Notes: generated from the sequence alone by a model not told the origin. Counted from the first letter of the stretch, positions 34,167 to 42,752 are shown. The stretch: DNA of 64,000 bases from Chromatiaceae bacterium (GCA_024235215.1 JACKMU010000004.1:124001-188000), one strand, 5' to 3'. Made by a program: numbers and translations.

Positions 34167-35135
34167 ATGCAGCGGAACAGTCAGCGTTACAGCGGTTGCG
34201 TGTTGGACCGGGCAAGCCGATTGCGCAAAGATCCGGTCTGGCTGGCGCAACGTTTTGCCGAACCGGATACCCGGATTCTTCCAGTATGGCGCAATCGCAA
34301 TCTGATCGTTCCAGCGGCGAGTGGCTCTGCTGTCCCCGTTCTGATGTCGGTAGCCCGGTGTCAATCGCAACCCCTCCTGGCGGTTGCCGATGAGTCGGTT
34401 TTTCTCGGGATCGAATCGGGTAGGGCGGTTTTTGCCGTGGATATCTCCAGCCTTTCCCAGGTTGAGTCCGGGGAGTTGGCGGGTTCCGCCAATTTTCTCG
34501 ACCTGCGTCGGGTTGGTGGAGCGATGGCCGCGGATCAGGCAGCACTTGCGGCCTACGCACGCGGTGCACTGCGCTGGCATAGATACAGCCGTTTCTGCGG
34601 ACACTGCGGAGCACTCAGTGAAAGCCGTCATGGTGGGCATTTGCGCGTCTGCAGCAACAGCGACTGCGCGCGGGAGATCTATCCGCGCACTGACCCTGCG
34701 GTGATCATGTTGGTGGAGGAGTACCCAACAAGTGGAGCACCGCCGCGCTGCCTACTGGCCCATCACCATCGTTCTCCGCCGGGAGCTTACTCGACTCTGG
34801 CTGGGTTCGTGGAACCCGGTGAGAGTCTGGAGGAGGCGGTAGCACGGGAGGTTTTCGAAGAGGTGGGGATCCATCTGCGTAGTGTCCATTACCAAGACTC
34901 CCAACCTTGGCCGTTTCCTGGTTCAATCATGTTGGGCTTTCGAGCGGTTGCCGAGACCAGCGAAATCACCATCGACCGGAGTGAGATAGGGGATGCTCGT
35001 TGGTTTACCCTGGCACAGGTCCTGGAGTTTGGAGAATGGGGTGATCCTGCTGCTGAACGTCGGATCTCACCGAAAGACTCCATCGCACGTTATCTGATCG
35101 ATTCCTGGCTGTCAGAGGTGTCTGGTCAGCGTTGA
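34167..35135 (+). CDS. nudC: NAD(H) pyrophosphatase / RNA NAD-decapping hydrolase NudC
   Basis: NudC hydrolyses NADH and removes NAD caps from RNA. The protein has an N-terminal domain, a four-Cys zinc ribbon (CGHCG followed by CSNSDC), and a Nudix domain. The Nudix box is GFVEPGESLEEAVAREVFEEVGI. The NudC-specific SQPWPFPGSIMLGF motif follows directly. The start at 34167 follows an AGAGAG site; an in-frame ATG at 34131 is possible and would add 12 residues. The length of 322 residues is typical of the long bacterial form. It converges on leuA with a hairpin between them. Confidence 0.94.
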   Translation: MQRNSQRYSGCVLDRASRLRKDPVWLAQRFAEPDTRILPVWRNRNLIVPAASGSAVPVLMSVARCQSQPLLAVADESVFLGIESGRAVFAVDISSLSQVESGELAGSANFLDLRRVGGAMAADQAALAAYARGALRWHRYSRFCGHCGALSESRHGGHLRVCSNSDCAREIYPRTDPAVIMLVEEYPTSGAPPRCLLAHHHRSPPGAYSTLAGFVEPGESLEEAVAREVFEEVGIHLRSVHYQDSQPWPFPGSIMLGFRAVAETSEITIDRSEIGDARWFTLAQVLEFGEWGDPAAERRISPKDSIARYLIDSWLSEVSGQR

Positions 35136-35186
35136 AATCCAGCAGAAAGTGATCTCTGGGCTACTATTGCGGAGCTGTTTCCAACG

Positions 35187-35217
35187 CCCCGCCCGGAACG
35201 CTCCGGACAGGGCGGTT
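35187..35217. terminator. Possible terminator hairpin between nudC and leuA
   Basis: CCGCCC and GGGCGG (35189-35194 and 35210-35215) flank an inner pairing CCGG-AACGCT-CCGG in the convergent nudC/leuA gap. No T-tract is present on either side, so the call is weak. Confidence 0.4.
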
Positions 35218-35226
35218 CGAGTTAGT

Positions 35227-36894
35227 CTAAGCGGCTTTAACCCGCTGCATCTGGGCCTGATTCAACGCCGACAGCAGCGCTTTCAGCGAGGCGCTTACGG
35301 TATCCTGATCGAATGCTGCCCCTGACACCCGGACACCGTCGATATTGATCTGCACGTAAGCGACCGCCTCTGCATCGGTGCCCTCGCCGATCGCATGTTC
35401 CTGAAAGTCGACAATGTTCAGCTGCTGGTTGCCAAAATGTTTCCAGGCGTCGGCGAAGGAAGATATTGCTCCCTCCCCTTCTCCAGTCAGGGTATGCATC
35501 TGACCATGTGCTGAGATATGCGCTTCGATGAAACCGTTTTCACCCCGGTCCAGCCGGTAGCCGAGCAACGTGAATGGTCCCTGGTCGTGTACGAACTGCT
35601 CTTTGAACAGTTGATAGATCTGCGTGCTGTCGACTTCTCCTGCCTGTTGTTCGCTCGCTCTCTGCACTTGCTGCGCCAGTTCCACCTGCATCCAACGCGG
35701 CAGGCTGAGCCCGAAATCACGCTCCAACACGAAGGCGACACCCCCTTTACCGGACTGGCTGTTGACGCGGATCACCGCCTGGTAATCGCGCCCCAGGTCT
35801 TTTGGATCGATCGGTAGGTAGGCGACCTGCCACGGCTCATCGGCCTGTTGTTTTAGCAGGCATTTGCGGATCGCATCCTGATGACTTCCGGAAAATGCGG
35901 TGTAGACCAGCTCACCGATCCAGGGGTGGCGCGGGTGCAGCGGTATTCCGGTGCAATTGGTAACCACCTGGATGATTTCGTCCGGGTTGGAGATGTCGAG
36001 TTCCGGATCCACCCCCTGGCTGTAGAGATTCATCGCCATGGTGAGTATGTCCATGTTACCGGTGCGCTCACCATTTCCGAGCAGCGTCCCCTCTACCCGG
36101 TCAGCGCCGGCTAACAGTGCCATCTCGGCCGCTGCCACCGAACAACCACGATCATTATGGGTGTGTACCGACAGAATGATACTCTCCCGTCGACTGATAC
36201 GGGTGGCAAAATACTCTACCTGGTCGGCGAAAATATTCGGCGTGGAGGATTCCACCGTTGAAGGGAGGTTGATGATGCAGCGGTGATCGGGTGTGGGTTG
36301 CCATACATCCAACACCGCATCGCAAATCTGCACCGCGAAATCCATCTCGGTACCGGTGAAACTCTCAGGAGAGTACTGGAATATCCAAGTGGTATCGGGG
36401 CGTTTGCCCGCTTCGCGCTGCAGCAGGCGGGCGCCATGCACCGCGATAGCGATGATGCCGTCCGGGTCCTGGTTAAATACTCGTTCACGCTGGACTCTGG
36501 AGGTGGAGTTGTAGACGTGCACAATAGCGCGTCTGGCCCCTTTGAGCGCCTCGAAAGTGCGGGTGATCAGATCTTCCCGTGCCTGGACCAATGCCTGAAT
36601 GGTGACATCTTCCGGGATCTGGTCATGCTCGATGAGCCAGCGTACGAAATCGTAATCTGGTTGGCTGGCCGATGGGAAGCCGATCTCTATCTCTTTGACA
36701 CCGAGTTTCACCAGCAGCGCCCAGAGACGCTGTTTTTGTGTGACACTCATTGGCTCCAGCAGCGCCTGGTTTCCGTCGCGCAGATCAACGCTCGCCCAGC
36801 GTGGAGCTTGGGTGATGGAGCGGTCCGGCCATTGGCGGCGGGGCAGATTGACCGGGGGAGTCGGACGATACTTGGTGTGGTTGAATGCGCTCAC
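35227..36894 (-). CDS. leuA: 2-isopropylmalate synthase (long type)
   Basis: LeuA condenses acetyl-CoA with 2-oxoisovalerate, the first step of leucine synthesis. The catalytic HMGL-like TIM barrel shows WASVDLRDGNQALLEPM at the start, then KEIEIGFPSASQPDYDFVR, SVHTHNDRGCSVAAAEMAL with the metal-binding His, and RVEGTLLGNGERTGN. The C-terminal part is the leucine-sensing regulatory domain. This long form is the yeast/Corynebacterium-like type, not the shorter E. coli type. The start is uncertain: the GTG at 36894 matches the family N-terminus (HTKYRPTPPVNLP), while an in-frame GTG at 36954 has a better ribosome site (GAGGAAGAG) and would add 20 residues. The upstream region is unusually structured, and no other leu genes are nearby. 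Confidence 0.93.
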   Translation of the reverse strand: MSAFNHTKYRPTPPVNLPRRQWPDRSITQAPRWASVDLRDGNQALLEPMSVTQKQRLWALLVKLGVKEIEIGFPSASQPDYDFVRWLIEHDQIPEDVTIQALVQAREDLITRTFEALKGARRAIVHVYNSTSRVQRERVFNQDPDGIIAIAVHGARLLQREAGKRPDTTWIFQYSPESFTGTEMDFAVQICDAVLDVWQPTPDHRCIINLPSTVESSTPNIFADQVEYFATRISRRESIILSVHTHNDRGCSVAAAEMALLAGADRVEGTLLGNGERTGNMDILTMAMNLYSQGVDPELDISNPDEIIQVVTNCTGIPLHPRHPWIGELVYTAFSGSHQDAIRKCLLKQQADEPWQVAYLPIDPKDLGRDYQAVIRVNSQSGKGGVAFVLERDFGLSLPRWMQVELAQQVQRASEQQAGEVDSTQIYQLFKEQFVHDQGPFTLLGYRLDRGENGFIEAHISAHGQMHTLTGEGEGAISSFADAWKHFGNQQLNIVDFQEHAIGEGTDAEAVAYVQINIDGVRVSGAAFDQDTVSASLKALLSALNQAQMQRVKAA

Positions 36895-36983
36895 GTTGCT
36901 TCTTGCCTCTACTTGATAGGTGGGCGGGATGGAGTTGGGACAGTTACGAAACACTCTTCCTCGACCCAGATTACCGCTCCAAT

Positions 36984-37111
36984 GGGGAGCATGTTAAGAC
37001 TCCCCGCAGGACACAGACGATTCACTCTACTCACTGTGCCGGACCCGGCAGCCGCACTTACGAGCGGCTGCCGAAGTATCCTGATTGGTCACCCTCCGGG
37101 ATGGGAGTAGA
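36984..37111. other. Structured RNA candidate / leuA leader
   Basis: Three nested structures lie in about 130 bp: GGGGAG-N10-CTCCCC at 36984-37005 (with an overlapping alternative GCTCC/GGAGC pairing at 36976-36990); a 7-bp closing stem TCTACTC/GAGTAGA (37026-37032 with 37105-37111); and inside it a perfect 10-bp hairpin CGGCAGCCGC/GCGGCTGCCG (37046-37055 with 37064-37073). The structure can form on either strand. It does not match a riboswitch I know. It may be the leuA 5' leader (minus strand) or the body of a small RNA (plus strand). Confidence 0.45.
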
Positions 37112-37114
37112 CCG

Positions 37115-37140
37115 GCCGTGCCTTTTGGGCGTGGCTTTTT
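37115..37140 (+). terminator. Intrinsic terminator on the plus strand
   Basis: GCCGTGCC pairs with GGCGTGGC (8 bp including two G-U pairs), loop of 5 nt, followed by TTTTT at 37136-37140. No plus-strand gene ends nearby; nudC ends about 2 kb upstream. It supports a plus-strand RNA ending here, directly after the structured block. Confidence 0.6.
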
Positions 37141-37352
37141 CGCTCCTCGCCGGGTAGGCGAAGTGCCTTTGGTGTCTGCGATAGCGGACAGCTACAGAGT
37201 AATCAAAACGATCAGATGGATGATTGCGTATTTTGCATCATTTAGCGGATATATAACAAATAAATACCAAAATATATAAATAGTTTGAAATATAATATCC
37301 TTACTATGCTGATTGGCGGCAATTCAATAGAATTGTTGAAAGTATCAATATT

Positions 37353-37370
37353 CGCTGTGGTACCGCAGCG
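37353..37370. promoter_or_regulatory. Operator-like 18-bp palindrome upstream of gloA
   Basis: CGCTGTGGTACCGCAGCG is symmetric about GGTACC, with 8 of 9 base pairs matching. It lies 164 bp before gloA and may bind a dimeric regulator. The target gene is uncertain. Confidence 0.4.
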
Positions 37371-37534
37371 ACGAATAGCTGTAGGAGACGTGTTACTGAG
37401 GTGCTTGTAATGCTACGAATTGATTTCCCGAAATCATGCTGAGATTATCCTGTACATCGCGCAATTGCCGCTGCCGCCTTCCCAATCTCTGACAGAGGAG
37501 CACATTGCGGTCGCATAGGAGAGAACAGAGCACC

Positions 37535-37918
37535 ATGAGAATACTACATACCATGTTGAGGGTGGTCGATCTCGAGCGGTCGATCAGCTTCTATACGGAA
37601 CTCCTGGGGATGAACCTGCTGCGCAGACAGGATTATCCGGAGGGAAAATTCACGTTGGCTTTTCTCGGTTACGGCGCGGAGTCGAATGACGCAGCGCTGG
37701 AACTGACCTGTAACTGGGGTGTCGAGCACTATGAGATGGGCAACGCATACGGCCACATCGCAATCGAGGTAGAGGATGTCTACCGGGCTACCGACCAGAT
37801 CAGACGGCTCGGTGGCAAGATACTGCGTGATGCTGGTCCGATGAATGCGGGGACTACCATCATCTCCTTCATCGAAGATCCAGACGGCTACCCCATTGAG
37901 CTGATTGGGGCAAGATGA
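37535..37918 (+). CDS. gloA: Lactoylglutathione lyase (glyoxalase I)
   Basis: GloA converts the hemithioacetal of methylglyoxal and glutathione to S-lactoylglutathione. The 127-residue VOC-fold protein keeps all four metal ligands in the positions known for the E. coli enzyme: His5 (MRILH), Glu56 (ALEL), His74 (YGHIAIEV) and Glu122 (YPIEL). The start at 37535 follows an AGGAGAG site; an in-frame start at 37505 would displace His5. The short bacterial form with these ligands is usually nickel dependent. The next gene downstream, an Lrp/AsnC regulator, begins 119 bp after the stop. Confidence 0.95.
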   Translation: MRILHTMLRVVDLERSISFYTELLGMNLLRRQDYPEGKFTLAFLGYGAESNDAALELTCNWGVEHYEMGNAYGHIAIEVEDVYRATDQIRRLGGKILRDAGPMNAGTTIISFIEDPDGYPIELIGAR

Positions 37919-38037
37919 GCACAATCCGGGTAGTTTGTGCGGGATTAGAGGGTTTGTTTCGCGCTATTGAGGTTTGTATCTTCTATCGCTGCAAAAGTGA
38001 AAAATAATCGTGTTCTCAGGAAAAAGAGCGACAGAAT

Positions 38038-38502
38038 ATGCCTCTGGACAGGTATGACCGAAGAATTCTTGAAGTACTGCAGGAAGAGGGGCGTATCAGC
38101 AACCAGGAGCTCGCTGATCGAATCGGGCTCTCCCAGTCTCCCTGTCTGAGACGGGTACGTGCACTCGAAGAGAGTGGCCTGATCTCCGGCTACCGGGCGT
38201 TGGTGGATGCAAAGAAACTGGGGTTGAATCTGTTGGCCTTGATACACATCTCGATGGATCGGCATACCCCTGAGCGTTTTGCCAATTTCGATTCGGTCGT
38301 CCGCTCGCTTCCCGAAGTACTGGAGTGTCTGCTGATTACCGGGCAGGATGCTGACTACCAGCTCAAGGTGGTGGTGCGGGACATGGATGCCTACCAGACG
38401 CTGCTGCTTGACCGGATCACCCGTATTGAAGGTGTAACCGGTGTCCACTCCAGCTTTGTGCTGCGCCAAGTGGTCAATCGCACAGCGATTCCCCTGCCCT
38501 GA
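38038..38502 (+). CDS. Lrp/AsnC family transcriptional regulator
   Basis: A 154-residue feast/famine regulator. The N-terminal helix-turn-helix reads DRRILEVLQEEGRISNQELADRIGLSQSPCLRRVRALEESGLI, the canonical AsnC-type motif. The C-terminal RAM (ligand-binding) domain includes PEVLECLLITGQDADYQLKVVVRDMDAYQ, with the amino-acid-binding loop. Such proteins form octamers and respond to amino acids, often controlling an adjacent gene. No obvious amino-acid transport or catabolic gene is next to it here, and gloA is the upstream gene on the same strand. The target is therefore unknown. Confidence 0.94.
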   Translation: MPLDRYDRRILEVLQEEGRISNQELADRIGLSQSPCLRRVRALEESGLISGYRALVDAKKLGLNLLALIHISMDRHTPERFANFDSVVRSLPEVLECLLITGQDADYQLKVVVRDMDAYQTLLLDRITRIEGVTGVHSSFVLRQVVNRTAIPLP

Positions 38503-38515
38503 TTTACCTGGATTT

Positions 38516-38893
38516 TCACTCCTGTGGGTTTTTGTCGAGCAGCTCTTTCAGAGTGGCAAACGGATTGTGGGTGGTGGTACGTTTGGCAGCTTCGGATTTG
38601 GCCATGTTGCCCGCTTCGAGGTAGCGTGAGTGTTCGTTGTCGTGGCAGTAAAGACAGAGTAGTTCCCAATTACTCCCGTCGGGCGGATTGTAGTCGTGAT
38701 CGTGATTGCGATGGTGCACGGTCAGCTCGTAGAGATTGGCCCGGGTAAACTCCCGACTGCAGCGGCCGCACACCCAGGGGTACATTTTCAGCGCCTGCTC
38801 CCGGTACCCTGCTTCGCGCTGCTCGCGATTACGCCTCGCTTCGGCGACAATCCGGTCGAGCTTCTCCTGTTTATCCGCTTCCGTGTCAACCAT
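38516..38893 (-). CDS. YajD family HNH nuclease
   Basis: A 125-residue protein of the YajD-like HNH family. A basic coiled N-terminal helix (RIVAEARRNREQREAGYREQAL) precedes a zinc-binding HNH domain: CGRCSREF (first CxxC), TVHHRNHDHDYN (HNH His pair) and LLCLYCHDNEH (second CxxC and closing His). This makes it a treble-clef nuclease fold, probably a housekeeping or repair-related nuclease; the E. coli homologue has no established role. It converges with the Lrp gene, 13 bp apart. There is no toxin-immunity or restriction context. Confidence 0.9.
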   Translation of the reverse strand: MVDTEADKQEKLDRIVAEARRNREQREAGYREQALKMYPWVCGRCSREFTRANLYELTVHHRNHDHDYNPPDGSNWELLCLYCHDNEHSRYLEAGNMAKSEAAKRTTTHNPFATLKELLDKNPQE

Positions 38894-39173
38894 TGCCTTG
38901 ACTCCTCGATAGCATCCGGGCCACTAAGTTGAATCGGATGCCCGCATTGTACTGCCGAATTGCTGTACTCTGCACTTGTCCTGAGGTGTGAGACTCTGCT
39001 CAGGGCCAGGCAGGATCAATCTACCCGTTGAAAATAGCATAGAATGGCCGACAGGAGCCATGAGTGTCGTCGGCGTGCCGCTTTGTGACCTCAACCCGAA
39101 TTCCGGCACCGAACTCAATTCCAAGTTGGAACTGTCGGCGTTACCGTGAAACCTTTTATCAGGACAACCTGCT

Positions 39174-40466
39174 ATGCCACTGGCCACCAACCACCCTCCG
39201 CTGAAACTCTCCTGGATGATCTGGGGGCTCGGAGCGTTGCTCTACCTAATCGGCTTCTATCAGCGTGTCGCACCCGCGGTGATAACCACTGAATTAATGC
39301 TCGATTTCTCCCTCAGTGCCGCCGCGCTGGGAAATCTCTCCGCACTCTATTTCTACAGCTATGTCGCGATGCAGGTGCCTACCGGTTTGCTTGCGGACCA
39401 CTGGGGCCCTCGCCGATTGCTCTCTCTTGGAGCGATGGTGGCCGCTCTTGGCACGATGACTTTTGCATTCGCCCAGGATGTTTGGTGGGCGGGTTTCGGG
39501 CGGTTGCTGATTGGTGGATCGGTGGCCGTTGCGTTCGTCGGGATGATCAAGTTGGCCACGCACTGGTTTCCTCCCCGGCAGATCTCACTGGCGACCGGAA
39601 TGGCGCTGTTTTGCGGTATTCTCGGTGCGGTCTTCGCGGGTGTGCCGCTGCGCCTGTTGGTGGACGGCTTTGGTTGGCGCAACGTGATGCTGGGGTCGGC
39701 ATTGATAACCCTTGCGGTGGCGGTGGCAATCTGGAGTCTGGTAAGGGACGATCCTTCGGAGAGAGGTTTGGCAAGCTACTCAGCTGCTGCCAGGTCGCCA
39801 GCAGGGACAATGCGGGGAAATGTACTGGGAGGAATACGCGAAGTCTTCCGTTATGCCAACACCTGGTTGCTATTCCTCATCCCGGGCGGCGTAGTGGGTG
39901 CGGTGCTGACCTTTGCCGGTCTCTGGGGCGTGCCCTATCTGACGACCCATTATGAACTGCAAAAAACGGAGGCAGCCGCGCTCTGCTCGGCGCTGCTGAT
40001 TGCTTGGGCCATAGGCGGTCCGGTGTTCGGCTGGCTTTCCGACCATCTAGGCCGACGCAAACCGTTGTATGTTTTGGGTTGTGTGATTCAGCTGGCAGGC
40101 TGGAGTCTGCTGTTGCTTGTCCCGAATCTGCCATGGTGGCTGTTGATCACACTGCTACTCCTGGTCGGTCTCTTTTCCGGCAATATGATCATCGGCTTCG
40201 CCTACGCAAGAGAGTCAGCGCCGCTACATCTGGCCGGAACCCTCTCCGGGGTGATCAACATGGGGGTGATGATGGGACCAATGCTGCTGCAGCCCGCGGT
40301 GGGGTGGATGCTCGATCTGGCATGGTCGGGCCAGGAGGCCGATGGCGTGCGATTATACAGTCTTGGAGCATATCGCAGCGGTTTCGCACTCATGCTGGGC
40401 TGGTTGGCGTTGTCAACGTTGCTGATCTTCTTTACTCGGGAGACTCACTGTCGTCAGCAGCGCTGA
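39174..40466 (+). CDS. Major facilitator superfamily transporter
   Basis: A 430-residue MFS carrier with about twelve transmembrane helices in two halves. The loop 2-3 motif appears as GLLADHWGPRRLLSLGA and its counterpart in the second half as GWLSDHLGRRKPLYVLG. N-terminal QRVAPAVITTELMLDFSLSAAALG resembles carriers of the anion:cation symporter group. The substrate cannot be read from sequence. A downstream lipoprotein and an acyl-CoA ligase may or may not be related. Its ATG is preceded by a weak site (ATCAGGACAACC). Confidence 0.9.
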   Translation: MPLATNHPPLKLSWMIWGLGALLYLIGFYQRVAPAVITTELMLDFSLSAAALGNLSALYFYSYVAMQVPTGLLADHWGPRRLLSLGAMVAALGTMTFAFAQDVWWAGFGRLLIGGSVAVAFVGMIKLATHWFPPRQISLATGMALFCGILGAVFAGVPLRLLVDGFGWRNVMLGSALITLAVAVAIWSLVRDDPSERGLASYSAAARSPAGTMRGNVLGGIREVFRYANTWLLFLIPGGVVGAVLTFAGLWGVPYLTTHYELQKTEAAALCSALLIAWAIGGPVFGWLSDHLGRRKPLYVLGCVIQLAGWSLLLLVPNLPWWLLITLLLLVGLFSGNMIIGFAYARESAPLHLAGTLSGVINMGVMMGPMLLQPAVGWMLDLAWSGQEADGVRLYSLGAYRSGFALMLGWLALSTLLIFFTRETHCRQQR

Positions 40467-40562
40467 AAGACGCGGAAAGCGCGTTGATCAGTGCATATCC
40501 ATAGGTTGTACCGGGGAAATCGAGTCACGGCCGCAGTGAGATTATTTCGTACCTTAACCGGT

Positions 40563-40568
40563 TATAAT
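40563..40568 (+). promoter_or_regulatory. -10 element (TATAAT) before the lipoprotein gene
   Basis: A perfect TATAAT lies 30 bp before the lipoprotein start, consistent with a short leader. The -35 region (GATTAT at 17 bp) is poor. Confidence 0.4.
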
Positions 40569-40598
40569 GTCGACCGGTCACTGCGCTATAGGTGGGAT

Positions 40599-41141
40599 AT
40601 GGTGATACCCAATGCTTTCAGTCTGGTGCTGGTGCTGTTTGTAGCGGGCTGTGCCCAGTTTACAAACCGCAGTGGTGATGATCCGTTAGCTTTTCTAGCA
40701 CCCGGTTCCGAAATGCAGCTGGTTCGGGATCTGGAGATTTCCAGTGGAGAGACACGGGTTTTTTTTCAACGTGGTCAGGTTATTACCAAGGGCGAACTGG
40801 ACTACTACCATCCAAGTTGTGATTTGGAGGTGCGGACACTGAAACAGACGCCACAAACGGTCACCAAGGACCTGTTCATCATCGGCAAGTTAACCAGTGG
40901 TAGAGAATCGGTGGTCGATCTCGGTAAGTTGAAAGTTGCCGATAGCGGACCGCTCGCCCGCATCTTCACGGAACGCGGTGTTTCGGTCCACCGTTATCTG
41001 CGCGTCGAATTGCACTCTGCGCTGCAACCGGATGTGATGCGCCTCACCTGCCGAGGTGCCTGGGACGATTACAACATGGCAAGATTTCCCAGCGCAGTGG
41101 AGATAAAACTGGCGCTTGGGGAGATCATGGCATTTCACTAA
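40599..41141 (+). CDS. Predicted lipoprotein, unknown function
   Basis: A 180-residue protein whose ATG at 40599 begins a lipoprotein signal peptide: hydrophobic ALV/LVLVLF core and a lipobox VAGC, with the lipidated Cys near residue 18. The mature part is soluble, with no recognised domain; it contains three Cys (for example HPSCDLEV and LTCRG) that could form a disulfide in the periplasm. The upstream in-frame Met at 40491 precedes the promoter and was rejected. It lies between an MFS carrier and an acyl-CoA ligase; the stop is 51 bp from the next start. I do not recognise the family. Confidence 0.75.
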   Translation: MVIPNAFSLVLVLFVAGCAQFTNRSGDDPLAFLAPGSEMQLVRDLEISSGETRVFFQRGQVITKGELDYYHPSCDLEVRTLKQTPQTVTKDLFIIGKLTSGRESVVDLGKLKVADSGPLARIFTERGVSVHRYLRVELHSALQPDVMRLTCRGAWDDYNMARFPSAVEIKLALGEIMAFH

Positions 41142-41192
41142 ACGTTGCCGGATTGCGCCCTTCGTTCACACTGCGCCATCGGGATCGACTCC

Positions 41193-42752
41193 ATGCTGAT
41201 AACAGAGATACTTGCGAGAAATGCCAGGCTCTATCGCGACGATGCTGCACTGGTGGAACGTGATCCCACCACCGCCAGTCGCCGCGAGATCAGTTGGAGC
41301 GAGTTCGATCGTGCAGCCAATCGTCTGGCCAATGCACTGATCCGGGTCGGTGTCACCAAGGGTGACCGGGTAGGTCATCTAATGATGAACTGCCTGGAGT
41401 GGTTGCCAGCCTACTTCGGTATTCTGCGCACCGGCGCCTGGGCGGTACCGATCAATTTTCGTTTCGAGGCGGAGGTGATTCGTGCCTGCGTGCTGCTGGC
41501 CGAAGTCAAAGTGCTTCTGTTCGGCCCGGAGTTTATCGAGCGGATAGAGGCGGTCAAGCAAGATCTCGACAGTGTGATTGTTGAGTACCTGTTTCTGGGA
41601 CCGAGGGAAGCCTGCCCGGCATTTGCTCGTTTTTATACGGATTTCATCAGCACAGCCGATGAGACTGAGCCTCGGGTGCCACTCCAGATCTGTGACGATG
41701 CTGCACTCTATTTCACTTCCGGAACCACGGGTCAACCGAAAGCGGTACGGCTGACTCACCGTAATCTGGAGCACGCCTGTTATGTTGAGAATCAGCACCA
41801 TCACCAAACCAGAGACGACATCTTTCTCTGTATACCGCCTCTCTATCACACCGGTGCAAAGATGCACTGGTTCGGCAGCTTCATCGTGGGTGGACGTGCC
41901 GTCATTCTGAAAGGGGTGAAACCTGAGTGGATCCTGCAGGCAGTATCCGAAGAGCAGGCCACTATCGTCTGGCTGCTGGTGCCCTGGGCGCATGATATTC
42001 TGATTGCCTGGGAGAATCGTGAGATAGATCTGCGCAACTATTGCCTGGCACAGTGGCGTCTGATGCATATCGGTGCCCAACCGGTGCCACCCAGCCTGAT
42101 TCATGCCTGGAAACGTGTTTTTCCAAAGCAGGCGTACGACACCAACTATGGTCTTACCGAATCCACCGGACCGGGTTGTGTCCATCTGGGAGTCGATAAT
42201 ACCAACAAGATCGGCGCCATCGGCATTCCTGGATTCGACTGGGAGTGCCGCATCGTCGACGCCGAAGACCGGGAGTTGGCGGAGGGGGAGACGGGGGAAC
42301 TGCTGGTCAAGGGGCCAGGCGTTATGACCGAGTATTATCGCGATCCGGAAGCAACCGCAGCCACGTTGGTAGATGGTTGGCTGCGCACCGGTGATGTGGC
42401 CAGGCGCGACACGGATGGATTCATCTGGCTGGTGGATCGCACCAAGGATCTGATCATCTCCGGCGGAGAGAATGTTTCGCCGGTGGAGATCGAGAACTTT
42501 TACATGAATCATCCATCGGTTCAGGATATTGCCGTGATCGGTACTCCGGACAAGCGGCTGGGCGAGCTGATCACCGCGATCGTGCAACTCAAGCCGGGTG
42601 CACAGGTCAGCACTGCAGAGCTGCTGACCTACGCTGAACCGCTTCCGCGCTATAAACGACCGCGGCTGATTCATTTTGATCGGGTGCCACGCAATGCCAC
42701 CGGCAAGATCGAAAAACCGAAGTTGCGTAAAAAGTATGGCCGCCTTGAGTGA
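41193..42752 (+). CDS. AMP-forming acyl-CoA synthetase / ligase
   Basis: A 519-residue member of the ANL superfamily that activates a carboxylic acid with ATP and joins it to CoA. The P-loop-like motif is YFTSGTTGQPKAV, the A5 motif is YGLTESTG, the A7 motif DGWLRTGDVARRD, and RTKDLIISGGENVSPVEIE is the hinge region. The catalytic Lys is in GKIEKPKLRK at the C-terminus. The acid substrate cannot be named; medium- or long-chain fatty acids or an aromatic acid are all possible. The start at 41193 (MLITEILARN) gives the normal N-terminus; an in-frame ATG at 41145 adds 16 unusual residues. Confidence 0.9.
   Translation: MLITEILARNARLYRDDAALVERDPTTASRREISWSEFDRAANRLANALIRVGVTKGDRVGHLMMNCLEWLPAYFGILRTGAWAVPINFRFEAEVIRACVLLAEVKVLLFGPEFIERIEAVKQDLDSVIVEYLFLGPREACPAFARFYTDFISTADETEPRVPLQICDDAALYFTSGTTGQPKAVRLTHRNLEHACYVENQHHHQTRDDIFLCIPPLYHTGAKMHWFGSFIVGGRAVILKGVKPEWILQAVSEEQATIVWLLVPWAHDILIAWENREIDLRNYCLAQWRLMHIGAQPVPPSLIHAWKRVFPKQAYDTNYGLTESTGPGCVHLGVDNTNKIGAIGIPGFDWECRIVDAEDRELAEGETGELLVKGPGVMTEYYRDPEATAATLVDGWLRTGDVARRDTDGFIWLVDRTKDLIISGGENVSPVEIENFYMNHPSVQDIAVIGTPDKRLGELITAIVQLKPGAQVSTAELLTYAEPLPRYKRPRLIHFDRVPRNATGKIEKPKLRKKYGRLE

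Larger units (their letters stand above)
36895..37534. other. Intergenic region upstream of leuA and gloA
   Basis: About 640 bp between divergent leuA and gloA. Reading from leuA it contains the structured block 36984-37140 (several hairpins and a plus-strand terminator), a run of codons rich in Leu, Ile and Val on the minus strand (37192-37224) without a usual start codon, an AT-rich stretch 37215-37300 that should hold promoters, and an 18-bp palindrome at 37353-37370. No credible protein gene was found in it. Confidence 0.6.

Noticed and set aside
36283..37110. 275-residue open frame on the plus strand
   Set aside because: It is antisense to leuA and extends into the structured leader; no recognisable protein features.
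38516..38893. HNH nuclease as part of a defence or mobile system
   Set aside because: The protein matches the YajD housekeeping family, and the neighbours are a regulator and an MFS carrier, with no restriction, toxin or phage genes.
41379..42674. 431-residue open frame on the minus strand
   Set aside because: It lies fully antisense to the acyl-CoA ligase gene, shows no domain and has the composition of a shadow frame.
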